Assembly (NCBI RefSeq): GCF_047973035.1
Contig: NZ_JBKEBF010000036.1
Span: 51,022-115,021, forward strand
Origin: Oleidesulfovibrio sp047973035
GTDB taxonomy: Bacteria > Desulfobacterota > Desulfovibrionia > Desulfovibrionales > Desulfovibrionaceae
Reading direction: 5' to 3'
Length of the DNA stretch: 64,000 bases
Made by a program: the position numbers and the translations under genes. Numbering within the stretch: the stretch's first letter is position 1; every line of letters starts with the position of its first letter. The notes under the pieces are model-generated. The model was not told the origin of the DNA. It did no database searches and worked only from the letters and a program-made list of their open reading frames with translations. Shown one piece after another: positions 18,382-26,023 of the stretch.

Positions 18382-19425
18382 ATGCTGAAAACCGTCATGA
18401 AAGTTTCGGATATTGCCAAAGCTCTCGGGCTTACTTTGAAAGGGCCTGACTGCGAAGTTTCGGGGATGAATACTCTAGAAGGCGCAGGACCTGAAGAGCT
18501 CAGCTTTCTGGCAAATCCGAAATACATCCCGATACTGGCTGGCACGCGTGCTGCGGCAGTCATTGTAAGTGAAGAGTTTGCGGATCAGGTTGAAACTGCT
18601 CTGATCAGTGCAAACCCGTACTTTGACTTTGGCAGGACCTTGCATTTGTTTGCCAAACCGCAGGGTAACTTTTCCGGTATCAGCGATATGGCATATATCC
18701 ATCCGGAAGCTGAAGTTGCCGATGGCTGCACCGTGTACCCCAATGTGTACATAGGTGCCAGAGCCAAGGTTGGCAAAGGTTCAACCTTTTTCCCCGGTTG
18801 CTACATCGGGGAAGATTGCACCGTTGGTGAAAACTGCACTTTCTATCCCAATGTCACGCTGATGGCTGCTACTTCGGTGGGAGACGATTGTGTTTTCCAC
18901 GCCGGAGTTGTTTTGGGAGCTGACGGTTTCGGTTTTGCCCGTACCGATTATGGAATCCAGAAAATCCCGCAGATAGGCAGGGTGGAAATTGGTAACGATG
19001 TGGAAATCGGTGCTAATACCGCCATTGACCGTGCTGTGCTCGGGGTTACTACCGTAGGCGATGGTACTAAAGTGGATAACCTTGTTCAGGTAGGCCACAA
19101 CGTTACCATCGGCAACGATTGCCTGATAGTTTCTCAGGTAGGGATTTCCGGCAGTACACAGGTAGGCAACAGGGTGACCATGGCCGGACAGGTCGGGGTT
19201 GCAGGGCATATCTCCATTGGTGACGATGTTACCTTGGGACCCAAGGCCGGCGTTGCAAAAAGCATTGAAGCAGGCAAGACCATGGGCGGACAGCCCGCAG
19301 TCGAACGCGATGTGTTCATGCGCACGCTTACCGTGATGCCTAAATTGCCTGATATGTATAAGCGACTGAGAAAAATAGAAAAAGAGCTTGAGGCGCTGAA
19401 GGCTGACTCAAGTAAGGATAGCTGA
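18382..19425 (+). CDS. lpxD: UDP-3-O-(3-hydroxyacyl)glucosamine N-acyltransferase
   Basis: Third step of lipid A synthesis: transfers a hydroxyacyl chain from ACP to the 2-amino group. The 347-residue protein has the N-terminal uridine-binding domain (LEGAGPEELSFLANPKY), then a left-handed beta-helix of hexapeptide repeats (about 100-300) and a C-terminal helix. The catalytic His lies in VQVGHNVTIG. GGAG sits only 3 bases before ATG 18382, and ATG 18397 is an in-frame alternative that matches the usual LpxD N-terminus. The stop overlaps fabZ by one base. Confidence 0.95.
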   Translation: MLKTVMKVSDIAKALGLTLKGPDCEVSGMNTLEGAGPEELSFLANPKYIPILAGTRAAAVIVSEEFADQVETALISANPYFDFGRTLHLFAKPQGNFSGISDMAYIHPEAEVADGCTVYPNVYIGARAKVGKGSTFFPGCYIGEDCTVGENCTFYPNVTLMAATSVGDDCVFHAGVVLGADGFGFARTDYGIQKIPQIGRVEIGNDVEIGANTAIDRAVLGVTTVGDGTKVDNLVQVGHNVTIGNDCLIVSQVGISGSTQVGNRVTMAGQVGVAGHISIGDDVTLGPKAGVAKSIEAGKTMGGQPAVERDVFMRTLTVMPKLPDMYKRLRKIEKELEALKADSSKDS

Positions 19426-19889
19426 TGAACGATACGGCAAAAAGCATTCTTGATATCAGGCAGATTCTTGGTCTGCTTCCGCATAGATATCCTTTTCTGC
19501 TTGTAGACAGGGTGTTGGACTATACCCCCGGCGAGAGCATTATCGCCATGAAAAACGTCACCATGAACGAGCCTTTTTTTCAGGGCCACTTCCCTGAAGT
19601 GCCAGTTATGCCCGGTGTGCTGATTATGGAAGCACTGGCGCAGGCAGGTGGTATTCTAGTGGTGAAAAGCACCGACACCAGCGTGGAAGGCAAGTTGTTC
19701 CTGTTTACAGGCATGGAAAAAGTGCGTTTCAGAAAGCCTGTTTACCCCGGCGACACGTTGGAGCTGCACTGCCGTCTGTTGCGCCACAAGCTTAAGCTGT
19801 GGAAAATGGAAGGCAAGGCCTATGTTGATGGAAAGCTTGCTGCAGAGGCGGAAATGACCGCTGCCGTGATGAATAAGGAGGATATGTAG
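19425..19889 (+). CDS. fabZ: 3-hydroxyacyl-ACP dehydratase
   Basis: Dehydrates 3-hydroxyacyl-ACP in fatty acid elongation and competes with LpxA/LpxD for hydroxyacyl-ACP. The 154-residue hot-dog-fold protein has catalytic H55 (GHFP) and E69 (LIMEALAQAGG). It overlaps the lpxD stop by one base and is followed immediately by lpxA, consistent with coordinated control of phospholipid and lipid A flux. Confidence 0.97.
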   Translation: MNDTAKSILDIRQILGLLPHRYPFLLVDRVLDYTPGESIIAMKNVTMNEPFFQGHFPEVPVMPGVLIMEALAQAGGILVVKSTDTSVEGKLFLFTGMEKVRFRKPVYPGDTLELHCRLLRHKLKLWKMEGKAYVDGKLAAEAEMTAAVMNKEDM

Positions 19890-19890
19890 C

Positions 19891-20676
19891 GTGGCTACAA
19901 ATATCCATCCTTCTGCTTTTGTAGACGAAAAAGCACAACTTGGTTCCGATGTCGTTATCGGCCCCTGTGCGGTTGTGGAAGCAAACACCATCATCGGCGA
20001 CCGTTGCCGTATTGATGCTTTTGCCTCTGTAAAAGAGTTTACCCGTATGGGCTGTGACAACCATATATACTCTTATGCTGCCGTAGGCGGCGAGCCGCAG
20101 GACCTGAAGTTTGCCGGTGAAGAGTCTTGGCTTGTGCTGGGCGACCGTAACCGTGTGCGCGAATTTGCCACGCTTAACCGCGGTACTGAAGGCGGCGGCG
20201 GTAAAACGGTTATAGGTGATGATAACCTGCTTATGGCCTACACCCATGTGGCACACGATTGCCATGTCAAGAACGGCGTTATCATGTCTAACGGCGCTAC
20301 GCTGGCCGGACATGTCACGGTTGAAGATCATGCCATTCTGGCCGGTCTTTCTGCTGTACATCAGTTTGTGCGCATCGGGCGTAATGCATTCGTGGGCGGT
20401 ATGAGCGGGATTTCTCAGGATCTGCCTCCCTTTATGCTGGCCGTGGGCAACCGCGCCGGAGTACACGGCCCCAACCTTGTCGGCCTGCGCCGTATGAAGG
20501 CCTCCCGCGACCTGATTGCAGCTTTCAAAAGTGCCTACCGTCTGGTCTGGAACTCCGATACTCCCCGAAAGGAAGCGTTGGAACAGCTAGAATACGAGTA
20601 CGGCATGTTCCCTGAACTCATTGACTTTGTGGAATTTATCCGAGCCAGTGAGCGGGGGATTCTGTCCGTGGAATAA
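19891..20676 (+). CDS. lpxA: UDP-N-acetylglucosamine acyltransferase
   Basis: First step of lipid A synthesis. The 261-residue protein is a left-handed beta-helix with hexapeptide repeats followed by a C-terminal helical domain (LRRMKASRDLIAAFKSAYRL). H122 in THVAHDCH corresponds to the catalytic His of the family. The GTG start at 19891 has AGGAGG at good spacing, just inside the end of fabZ. Confidence 0.96.
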   Translation: MATNIHPSAFVDEKAQLGSDVVIGPCAVVEANTIIGDRCRIDAFASVKEFTRMGCDNHIYSYAAVGGEPQDLKFAGEESWLVLGDRNRVREFATLNRGTEGGGGKTVIGDDNLLMAYTHVAHDCHVKNGVIMSNGATLAGHVTVEDHAILAGLSAVHQFVRIGRNAFVGGMSGISQDLPPFMLAVGNRAGVHGPNLVGLRRMKASRDLIAAFKSAYRLVWNSDTPRKEALEQLEYEYGMFPELIDFVEFIRASERGILSVE

Positions 20677-20700
20677 TCACGGCCGGTTACTGAACTCAAA

Positions 20701-20737
20701 AGGGGAAAGCGGGCGTGGCCTTCTTTCCCCTTTTTTA
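20701..20737 (+). terminator. Terminator after lpxA
   Basis: AGGGGAAAG (20701-20709) pairs perfectly with CTTTCCCCT (20723-20731), followed by a T-run. lpxI therefore probably has its own promoter or depends on read-through. Confidence 0.86.
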
Positions 20738-20825
20738 TGCCTTAACGAGCCGGACTATATTGCTCTATCTTTCCGGTTCCTTTAAAGACTTCCGGTGTTA
20801 ACGACATTTAGATGCAGGATTATCC

Positions 20826-21677
20826 ATGAGCCATGAACGTATAGGAATCATCGCAGGTAGCGGGCAATTTCCCTTGCTGGTAGCCCGTGCCGCCCGCCAG
20901 GAAGGACATGCTGTTGTCATGTGTGGTTTTTACGGTCACACAGATGAAGCCTTGCAAGCGGAAGTGGACGAATGGAAAATGCTGCATCTGGGGCAGCTTA
21001 ACAAGCTGATCAATTATTTTCTGGATAACGGGGTAAAGCGTCTTTGCTTTGCCGGAGCCATCAGCAAACCGCGCGCCCTTGATTTGCGGCCGGACATGCG
21101 TGCGGCAACAGTTCTTTTCAAGCTGCGGTCGAAAGGCGATGACGTGCTGCTGCGCGCTGTTCTTGGCGAGCTGGAATCAGAAGGGCTTGCCATCGTGCAG
21201 GCTGCAGAGCTTGTGCCGGGGCTGCTCGGGCCGGAAGGGGTTTTGACAAAAACGCAGCCTTCAGAGGATGACTGGCAGGATTTACGCTACGGCTGGCCCA
21301 TTGCCATGCAGATTGGCGCTATGGATATCGGCCAATGTGTCGTCGTTAAGCGCGGCATGGTGGTGGCGGTAGAGGGGCTGGAAGGCACTGATGCCACGTT
21401 GCGTCGCGGGGGCGACCTTGGCGGCGAAGGCTGCGTGGCATTGAAGATAGTCAAACCCGGACAGGATGAACGTATCGATCTGCCTGCCCTCGGGCTTGGC
21501 ACTATCCGCACATTGCAGCAGGGCGGGTATTCCTGCCTTTGTTATCAGGCCGGTAAGGCGTTGTTTTTTGACAGAGAAGAAAGCATCTCTCTGGCAGATA
21601 GATATGGAATTTCCATTGTGGGAATAGGCCCCGCGTTGTCTGAAGAATTAACGGGCAACGCAGACAGAAAATTGTAA
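20826..21677 (+). CDS. lpxI: UDP-2,3-diacylglucosamine pyrophosphatase LpxI
   Basis: Hydrolyses UDP-2,3-diacylglucosamine to lipid X in lipid A synthesis; LpxI is the alternative to LpxH in alpha- and deltaproteobacteria. The 283-residue protein shows the DUF1009 hallmarks: GIIAGSGQFPLLVARAA at the N-terminus, the central FAGAISKPR, and the catalytic-domain motif EGTDATLRRGGDLGG. It lies directly downstream of lpxA, which supports the assignment. Confidence 0.94.
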   Translation: MSHERIGIIAGSGQFPLLVARAARQEGHAVVMCGFYGHTDEALQAEVDEWKMLHLGQLNKLINYFLDNGVKRLCFAGAISKPRALDLRPDMRAATVLFKLRSKGDDVLLRAVLGELESEGLAIVQAAELVPGLLGPEGVLTKTQPSEDDWQDLRYGWPIAMQIGAMDIGQCVVVKRGMVVAVEGLEGTDATLRRGGDLGGEGCVALKIVKPGQDERIDLPALGLGTIRTLQQGGYSCLCYQAGKALFFDREESISLADRYGISIVGIGPALSEELTGNADRKL

Positions 21678-21704
21678 CTCCGCCTTCGCTTAAGGAGACA
21701 CGAA

Positions 21705-22880
21705 ATGCGATTCGCCGGAAGAATGAATAGTGTGCACCGCTCGTACATTCGCGAGATTCTCAAAGTTACCGCACGTCCTGAAGTTATTTCTTTCGCCGGC
21801 GGCCTACCTAATCCCGCATCTTTTCCCGTGCAGCAGCTTGCAGAAGCAGCTGCGGAAGAAATGGCTCAGAGCGGTCCTCAGGCTTTGCAGTACAGCACCA
21901 CTGAAGGCTATCTGCCGCTGCGCGAATGGATTGCCGACCGCTATGCAAAACAAGGCATGACTGTTTCTGCTGATGAGATTCTTATTACTGGCGGTTCGCA
22001 GCAGGCTCTGGATATTCTGGCAAAAGCCATGCTGGACGAAGGCGATACTGTGTTGATGGAACGCCCGGGCTACCTTGGTGCTATCCAGTGTTTCAGTATG
22101 TACGGAGTTAAATTTTCTCCGCTGGAGCTGGCTGCCGGTGGCGTAGATACCGATGCACTGGAAAAGGCCTTAGCCGAAGGTTCGCCAAAACTTTTTTACG
22201 CTGTACCCAGCTTTCAGAACCCTTCGGGTATCAGCTATGATGCTGAAACACGTCGCAGAACAGCCGAGTTGATTGCTGCTTCCGACTGCCTGCTGGTGGA
22301 AGACAACCCCTACGGCGAGTTACGCTTCATGGGGGAAAAACTGCCCCCCGTCAAAGCTTACATGAACGGAGCGCCTTCTGTGCTTCTGGGGTCATTTTCC
22401 AAAGTTGTTGCCCCAGGCCTGCGGTTAGGCTGGGTTTGCGCCCCTGCTGCGCTTATGGAAAAGCTGGTTACGGTTAAACAGGCATCCGACCTGCATACTC
22501 CGACATTTAACCAGAGAGTGTTGTACCGATATCTGACACAGAATGATGTTAACTCTCATATTGCATCTATCTGTGAACAATACGGGCGTCACCGTGATGT
22601 AATGGTTCAGGCCATACAGGAACATTTTCCGCAGCAGGTGCAGTATACAGAGCCTGAAGGCGGCATGTTCCTGTGGTGTACACTGCCCGAGGGCTGTGAT
22701 TCGGAAGAGATTTTCAAACGCGCAATCGAACGTAATGTTGCGTTTGTACCCGGCAGACCGTTCTATGTGGATGGAACGACAAATACATTCCGGCTTAACT
22801 ATTCCAATGCCAGCGAAGACACTATCCGTGAAGGTATCAGCAGGCTTGGCTCCTGCCTGAGAGAAGCTCTTTCGGAATAA
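21705..22880 (+). CDS. PLP-dependent aminotransferase (class I/II, 2-aminoadipate type)
   Basis: A 391-residue fold-type I aminotransferase. The pyridoxal phosphate lysine is in GSFSKVVAPGLRLGW and the substrate-carboxylate Arg near FRLNYS at the C-terminus. The N-terminal RSYIREILKVTARPEVISFAGG resembles the LysN/2-aminoadipate/multi-substrate subgroup. AAGGAG precedes the ATG. It is 27 bases downstream of lpxI and probably co-transcribed with it, although a functional link is not obvious. The exact substrate cannot be read from sequence. Confidence 0.88.
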   Translation: MRFAGRMNSVHRSYIREILKVTARPEVISFAGGLPNPASFPVQQLAEAAAEEMAQSGPQALQYSTTEGYLPLREWIADRYAKQGMTVSADEILITGGSQQALDILAKAMLDEGDTVLMERPGYLGAIQCFSMYGVKFSPLELAAGGVDTDALEKALAEGSPKLFYAVPSFQNPSGISYDAETRRRTAELIAASDCLLVEDNPYGELRFMGEKLPPVKAYMNGAPSVLLGSFSKVVAPGLRLGWVCAPAALMEKLVTVKQASDLHTPTFNQRVLYRYLTQNDVNSHIASICEQYGRHRDVMVQAIQEHFPQQVQYTEPEGGMFLWCTLPEGCDSEEIFKRAIERNVAFVPGRPFYVDGTTNTFRLNYSNASEDTIREGISRLGSCLREALSE

Positions 22881-22905
22881 TTTGCATTCAGCGCAATTTA
22901 TTATC

Positions 22906-22930
22906 GGGCTGTCTTCGGGCAGCCCTTTTT
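22906..22930 (+). terminator. Terminator after aminotransferase
   Basis: GGGCTGTC-TTCG-GGCAGCCC forms an 8-bp stem (one G-U pair) with a UUCG loop, followed by five T residues. Confidence 0.88.
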
Positions 22931-23150
22931 ATTTGTATTGCCAGCATGATGCCCGCAGTGCCGGACCCAGGTGTTTTGTTTTTTGCCGCCTTTTCGGCAA
23001 GGCAGAGTGAAGCCGCTGCGGAATTAATCTGCCAGGAATCACAAAAAGTTTCGCAACCTGCAGATAATTGTATGTCAGGAATGGACGCGATGCTCAGTCC
23101 GCGTTATCCTTGACAGGACTACAACAGTGTAAAACAGAAGGAACAGATAT

Positions 23151-23954
23151 ATGAGCGAACATGATTTCGTTTGGGACGCGGTTCAGCGTGTCCGTACCGG
23201 CGGTCCGCTGGTGCACAACATCACTAATTACGTTGTAATGAATAATACGGCCAATGCGCTGCTTGCAGCGGGGGCTTCTCCCATTATGGCCCATGCCCGC
23301 GAAGAGGTAGAAGAACTGGCAGGGCTGGTATCGGCTCTTGTTCTGAATATCGGTACGTTGAGCCTGCCGTGGATTGAAGCCATGTTTGTGGCAGGAAATG
23401 TTGCAGCGCAACGCGGAGTGCCCATTGTTGTTGACCCTGTGGGTGCCGGAGCATCCGTGTTGCGCACTGAAACCAGCATAAAGTTGCTTGCCGAACTGAA
23501 GCCTTCGATTCTGCGGGGCAATGCCTCTGAGATACTGGCAGTTGCCGGGGCTAAAGGCGCAACCAAAGGCGTGGACAGTACCCATAAAGCTTCGGATGCA
23601 GCGGACGCTGCCCGCGCTATCGCAACGCAATATGGTTGTACGGTTGTTGTCAGCGGGGTAGAGGATTTTGTCACCGACGGCAAACGGGAAGCCCTCATCT
23701 TCGGTGGTCACGATATAATGCCGAAAGTAACCGGGATGGGCTGCACTGCCTCTGCCATTGTCGGTGCTCATGCTGCGGTAGCGGATTATCCTTTCGAGGG
23801 TGCTGTGGCTGGTATGGCCGTAATGGCGGTAGCCGGGACAATCGCTGCCCGCAAGGCAAAAGGTCCGGGCAGTTTTCAGGTAAACTTCATTGATGCGTTG
23901 TATGGTATGCAGCCGCTTGATGTGGAAGCAGGCGTTAAGGTTGAATGGAAATGA
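23151..23954 (+). CDS. thiM: Hydroxyethylthiazole kinase
   Basis: Phosphorylates 4-methyl-5-(2-hydroxyethyl)thiazole for thiamine salvage. The 267-residue protein has the family's PLVHNITNYVVMNNTANALLA start and the ATP-binding GMGCTASAIVGA, with the catalytic Cys position occupied (GCT). AAGGA lies 8 bases before the ATG. It overlaps thiE. I found no TPP riboswitch (no CTGAGA or ACCTGATC elements) in the 220-base leader. Confidence 0.95.
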   Translation: MSEHDFVWDAVQRVRTGGPLVHNITNYVVMNNTANALLAAGASPIMAHAREEVEELAGLVSALVLNIGTLSLPWIEAMFVAGNVAAQRGVPIVVDPVGAGASVLRTETSIKLLAELKPSILRGNASEILAVAGAKGATKGVDSTHKASDAADAARAIATQYGCTVVVSGVEDFVTDGKREALIFGGHDIMPKVTGMGCTASAIVGAHAAVADYPFEGAVAGMAVMAVAGTIAARKAKGPGSFQVNFIDALYGMQPLDVEAGVKVEWK

Positions 23955-24595
23955 GGCAGCAACCCGATTATTCAGTGTATCTGGTAACGGATCGGGGGTT
24001 ATGCGCTTCCGGTCCGCTGGATGAAGTAGTGCTTCGTGCTGTTTCCGGCGGCGCGAGCATTGTCCAGCTGCGTGAAAAGGACACGGATACCCGTGGATTT
24101 GTGGAATTCGCCCGTGCGTTGAAAGCCCGTCTTTCTTTGACGGGTGTACCGTTGCTTATTAACGACAGGGTTGATGTGGCACTTGCCTGCGGAGCGGACG
24201 GTGTACATGTGGGACAAAGTGATATGCTTGTGCCGGATGTGCGCGGTATAATGGGACGGGATGCCATCATCGGTCTTTCCGTGGAATCCCTGACGCATGT
24301 GGCAGAGGCCGAAGAATACGGCGTTGACTACATGGGCGTAAGTCCGGTTTTTGAAACACCTACTAAAACGGACACTTCTTTTCCATGGGGGCTGGAAGGG
24401 CTGCGGGTGTTGCGTACGCGCACCCTCTGCCCGCTGGTAGCCATCGGCGGAATAGATGAGCATAACGCCGCCGATGTGTTTGAGGCAGGTGCCGATGGTG
24501 TGGCTGTGGTGTCTGCCATATGTGCCAGTGACGACCCTAAAAGTGCGGCTGCTGTTTTGCGCAGAATCGCTGTGGAGCATCGCCTGCAGCGGTAA
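23945..24595 (+). CDS. thiE: Thiamine-phosphate synthase
   Basis: Joins hydroxymethylpyrimidine pyrophosphate with thiazole phosphate to form thiamine phosphate. The 216-residue TIM-barrel protein shows IVQLREKDTDTRGF, LLINDRVDVALACGADGVHVGQSD, GVSPVFETPTKTD and VAIGGID. It overlaps thiM by 10 bases; ATG 23951, forming an ATGA overlap, is an equally good start. With thiM it makes a thiazole salvage unit. Confidence 0.95.
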   Translation: MEMRQQPDYSVYLVTDRGLCASGPLDEVVLRAVSGGASIVQLREKDTDTRGFVEFARALKARLSLTGVPLLINDRVDVALACGADGVHVGQSDMLVPDVRGIMGRDAIIGLSVESLTHVAEAEEYGVDYMGVSPVFETPTKTDTSFPWGLEGLRVLRTRTLCPLVAIGGIDEHNAADVFEAGADGVAVVSAICASDDPKSAAAVLRRIAVEHRLQR

Positions 24596-24644
24596 AAAGT
24601 TGCCTAAGGGGGATGTGGTCCGGCACAAAGAATAAGGAGGGTTG

Positions 24645-24977
24645 ATGATTATTGCTGTTGCTGCCGATGGTGCGCAGATGAGTGCCAAAGTCGAACCTGT
24701 GTTCGGCAGAGCGGACTGGTATATTCTGGTTTCAGTGGAAGATATGCAGTTTGAAGCAATACAGAATCCTTTTCGTGATGAACGCGAAAAAGCCGGGAGA
24801 AAGGTCGCCGCTTTGTTGCACGAACGCGGAACACAGGCCGTACTGTGCGGCGACTGCGGGTCCAAGGCCAAACTTGCGCTTGCCGAAGCGGGCATCAGGG
24901 TTGGCATAGGCTTTGAGGGGCCTGTAAAAGCAGCAGTGGAAAAATTCCTGTCTCTTGATGATACTCTGCTAGGGTAG
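24645..24977 (+). CDS. NifX/NifB-type dinitrogenase cofactor-like protein
   Basis: A 110-residue protein of the dinitrogenase iron-molybdenum cofactor biosynthesis family (NifX/NafY/MTH1175-like), single domain with a ribonuclease-H-like fold. Visible motifs are IAVAADGAQMSAKVEPVFGRA and the CGDCGSKA loop. In anaerobes such proteins are common outside nitrogenase clusters and may bind metal-sulfur clusters (established for a few members). AAGGAGG sits 6 bases before ATG 24645. It is 50 bases downstream of thiE and may be co-transcribed. Function here is unknown. Confidence 0.85.
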   Translation: MIIAVAADGAQMSAKVEPVFGRADWYILVSVEDMQFEAIQNPFRDEREKAGRKVAALLHERGTQAVLCGDCGSKAKLALAEAGIRVGIGFEGPVKAAVEKFLSLDDTLLG

Positions 24978-25083
24978 CTGGCATTCGTCCCGTAAGCAGG
25001 GGGCTACTTTCCGTCTTACTCCTTTTCAGCGTGGCCTTACAGAGGCAGCGAGGAAGTAGGCAGGTGTAACGTCTGCTTGCTTG

Positions 25084-25830
25084 TTATTTTTCAAACACAA
25101 AGAGCTCTTTGGCCACGCTCTCAGGTGCAATGCCGTATGCGGCCATTTCTTCGAGCACATGCTCCTGCATGGGGCCCGGGCCGCATAAGTAAAATGAAGC
25201 TGTCGTCGATTTGATATGGCGTTCCAGCATCTCGCGTGAAAAGTGGCCTTTTTCAAATCGGATTTGCGGCTTCTCTTCCTCTTCGTACAGGTCCGGCTTG
25301 TGCTCTCTGCTTAAGATGTGCACTACCGTAAGCTTCAGCTCCTTTGCCATCTCTTCCAGTTCTGCCGCGGCAAAAGCATTGGCATATGTTCTGTTGCACC
25401 AGAAAAGTACAATGTTGTTTGTGGCAGCCGTATTCCGGAAGTGGCGCAGAACGCTTAAAAACGGCGTGATGCCAACCCCGCCAGCCACAAAGACAATCTG
25501 TTCCTGCCCTTCAATATCGCGGCAGAAGGCCCCGTAGGGGCCGGCGCATTGAATAGGGATGCCGGCTTTAAGATGCGGGACGACTTTGTCGGTAAAGTGT
25601 CCTTTTCTTTTGATTGTCATGCGAAGCGTATCGCCGGGAGCGCCGGATATAGTGAACGGATGCGGATCACTCCAGCCTTCGTCTGTCATCACGCGAATGG
25701 TGGCAAACTGGCCGGGGCGGAATGCTTTGAAGCGTTCGGAATCCTCAGGCTTGAAGAATATAGTCGTGGTGTCACCGTTTTCCACAACCGTATCCACGAT
25801 CATGCCGTTTTTTTGATTCATTTCTGCCAT
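25084..25830 (-). CDS. FAD/NAD(P)H oxidoreductase (ferredoxin-NADP reductase family)
   Basis: A 248-residue flavin reductase. FAD-binding residues are visible in FRPGQFATIRV and DPHPFTISGAPGD, and the NAD(P)-binding site in VAGGVGITPFLSVLRHF with CGPGPM near the end. There is no cysteine cluster of the DHODH-K/HydG type and no fused ferredoxin or haem-protein domain, so electrons must go to a separate partner. GGAG lies 5 bases before ATG 25830; a longer frame reaching 25989 is unlikely. It is convergent with the thi cluster and divergent from the glutamate dehydrogenase. Confidence 0.87.
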   Translation of the reverse strand: MAEMNQKNGMIVDTVVENGDTTTIFFKPEDSERFKAFRPGQFATIRVMTDEGWSDPHPFTISGAPGDTLRMTIKRKGHFTDKVVPHLKAGIPIQCAGPYGAFCRDIEGQEQIVFVAGGVGITPFLSVLRHFRNTAATNNIVLFWCNRTYANAFAAAELEEMAKELKLTVVHILSREHKPDLYEEEEKPQIRFEKGHFSREMLERHIKSTTASFYLCGPGPMQEHVLEEMAAYGIAPESVAKELFVFEK

Positions 25831-26023
25831 GGCGGCTCCGTATGCTTGAAAAAAAAGAGTTATCGTCCAGTTTGTATTGTGAACCAAGCCTTCTGGAGTG
25901 TCCAGTGTATAAGGAAGCGGGCCGGAGATTATATTTAGTTTATGAAAAAAATGTTGCTCTTGCGCGATGATGCGGTATTCTGCCTGCAATTATATAGTGA
26001 GCGGCTAGGCAAGGAGGAACTGC

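Noticed and set aside
22941..23150. Possible TPP riboswitch before thiM
   Set aside because: The CTGAGA and ACCTGATC hallmark segments are absent. The TTGCCG/CGGCAA hairpin here is preceded, not followed, by the T-run, so it is not a terminator either.
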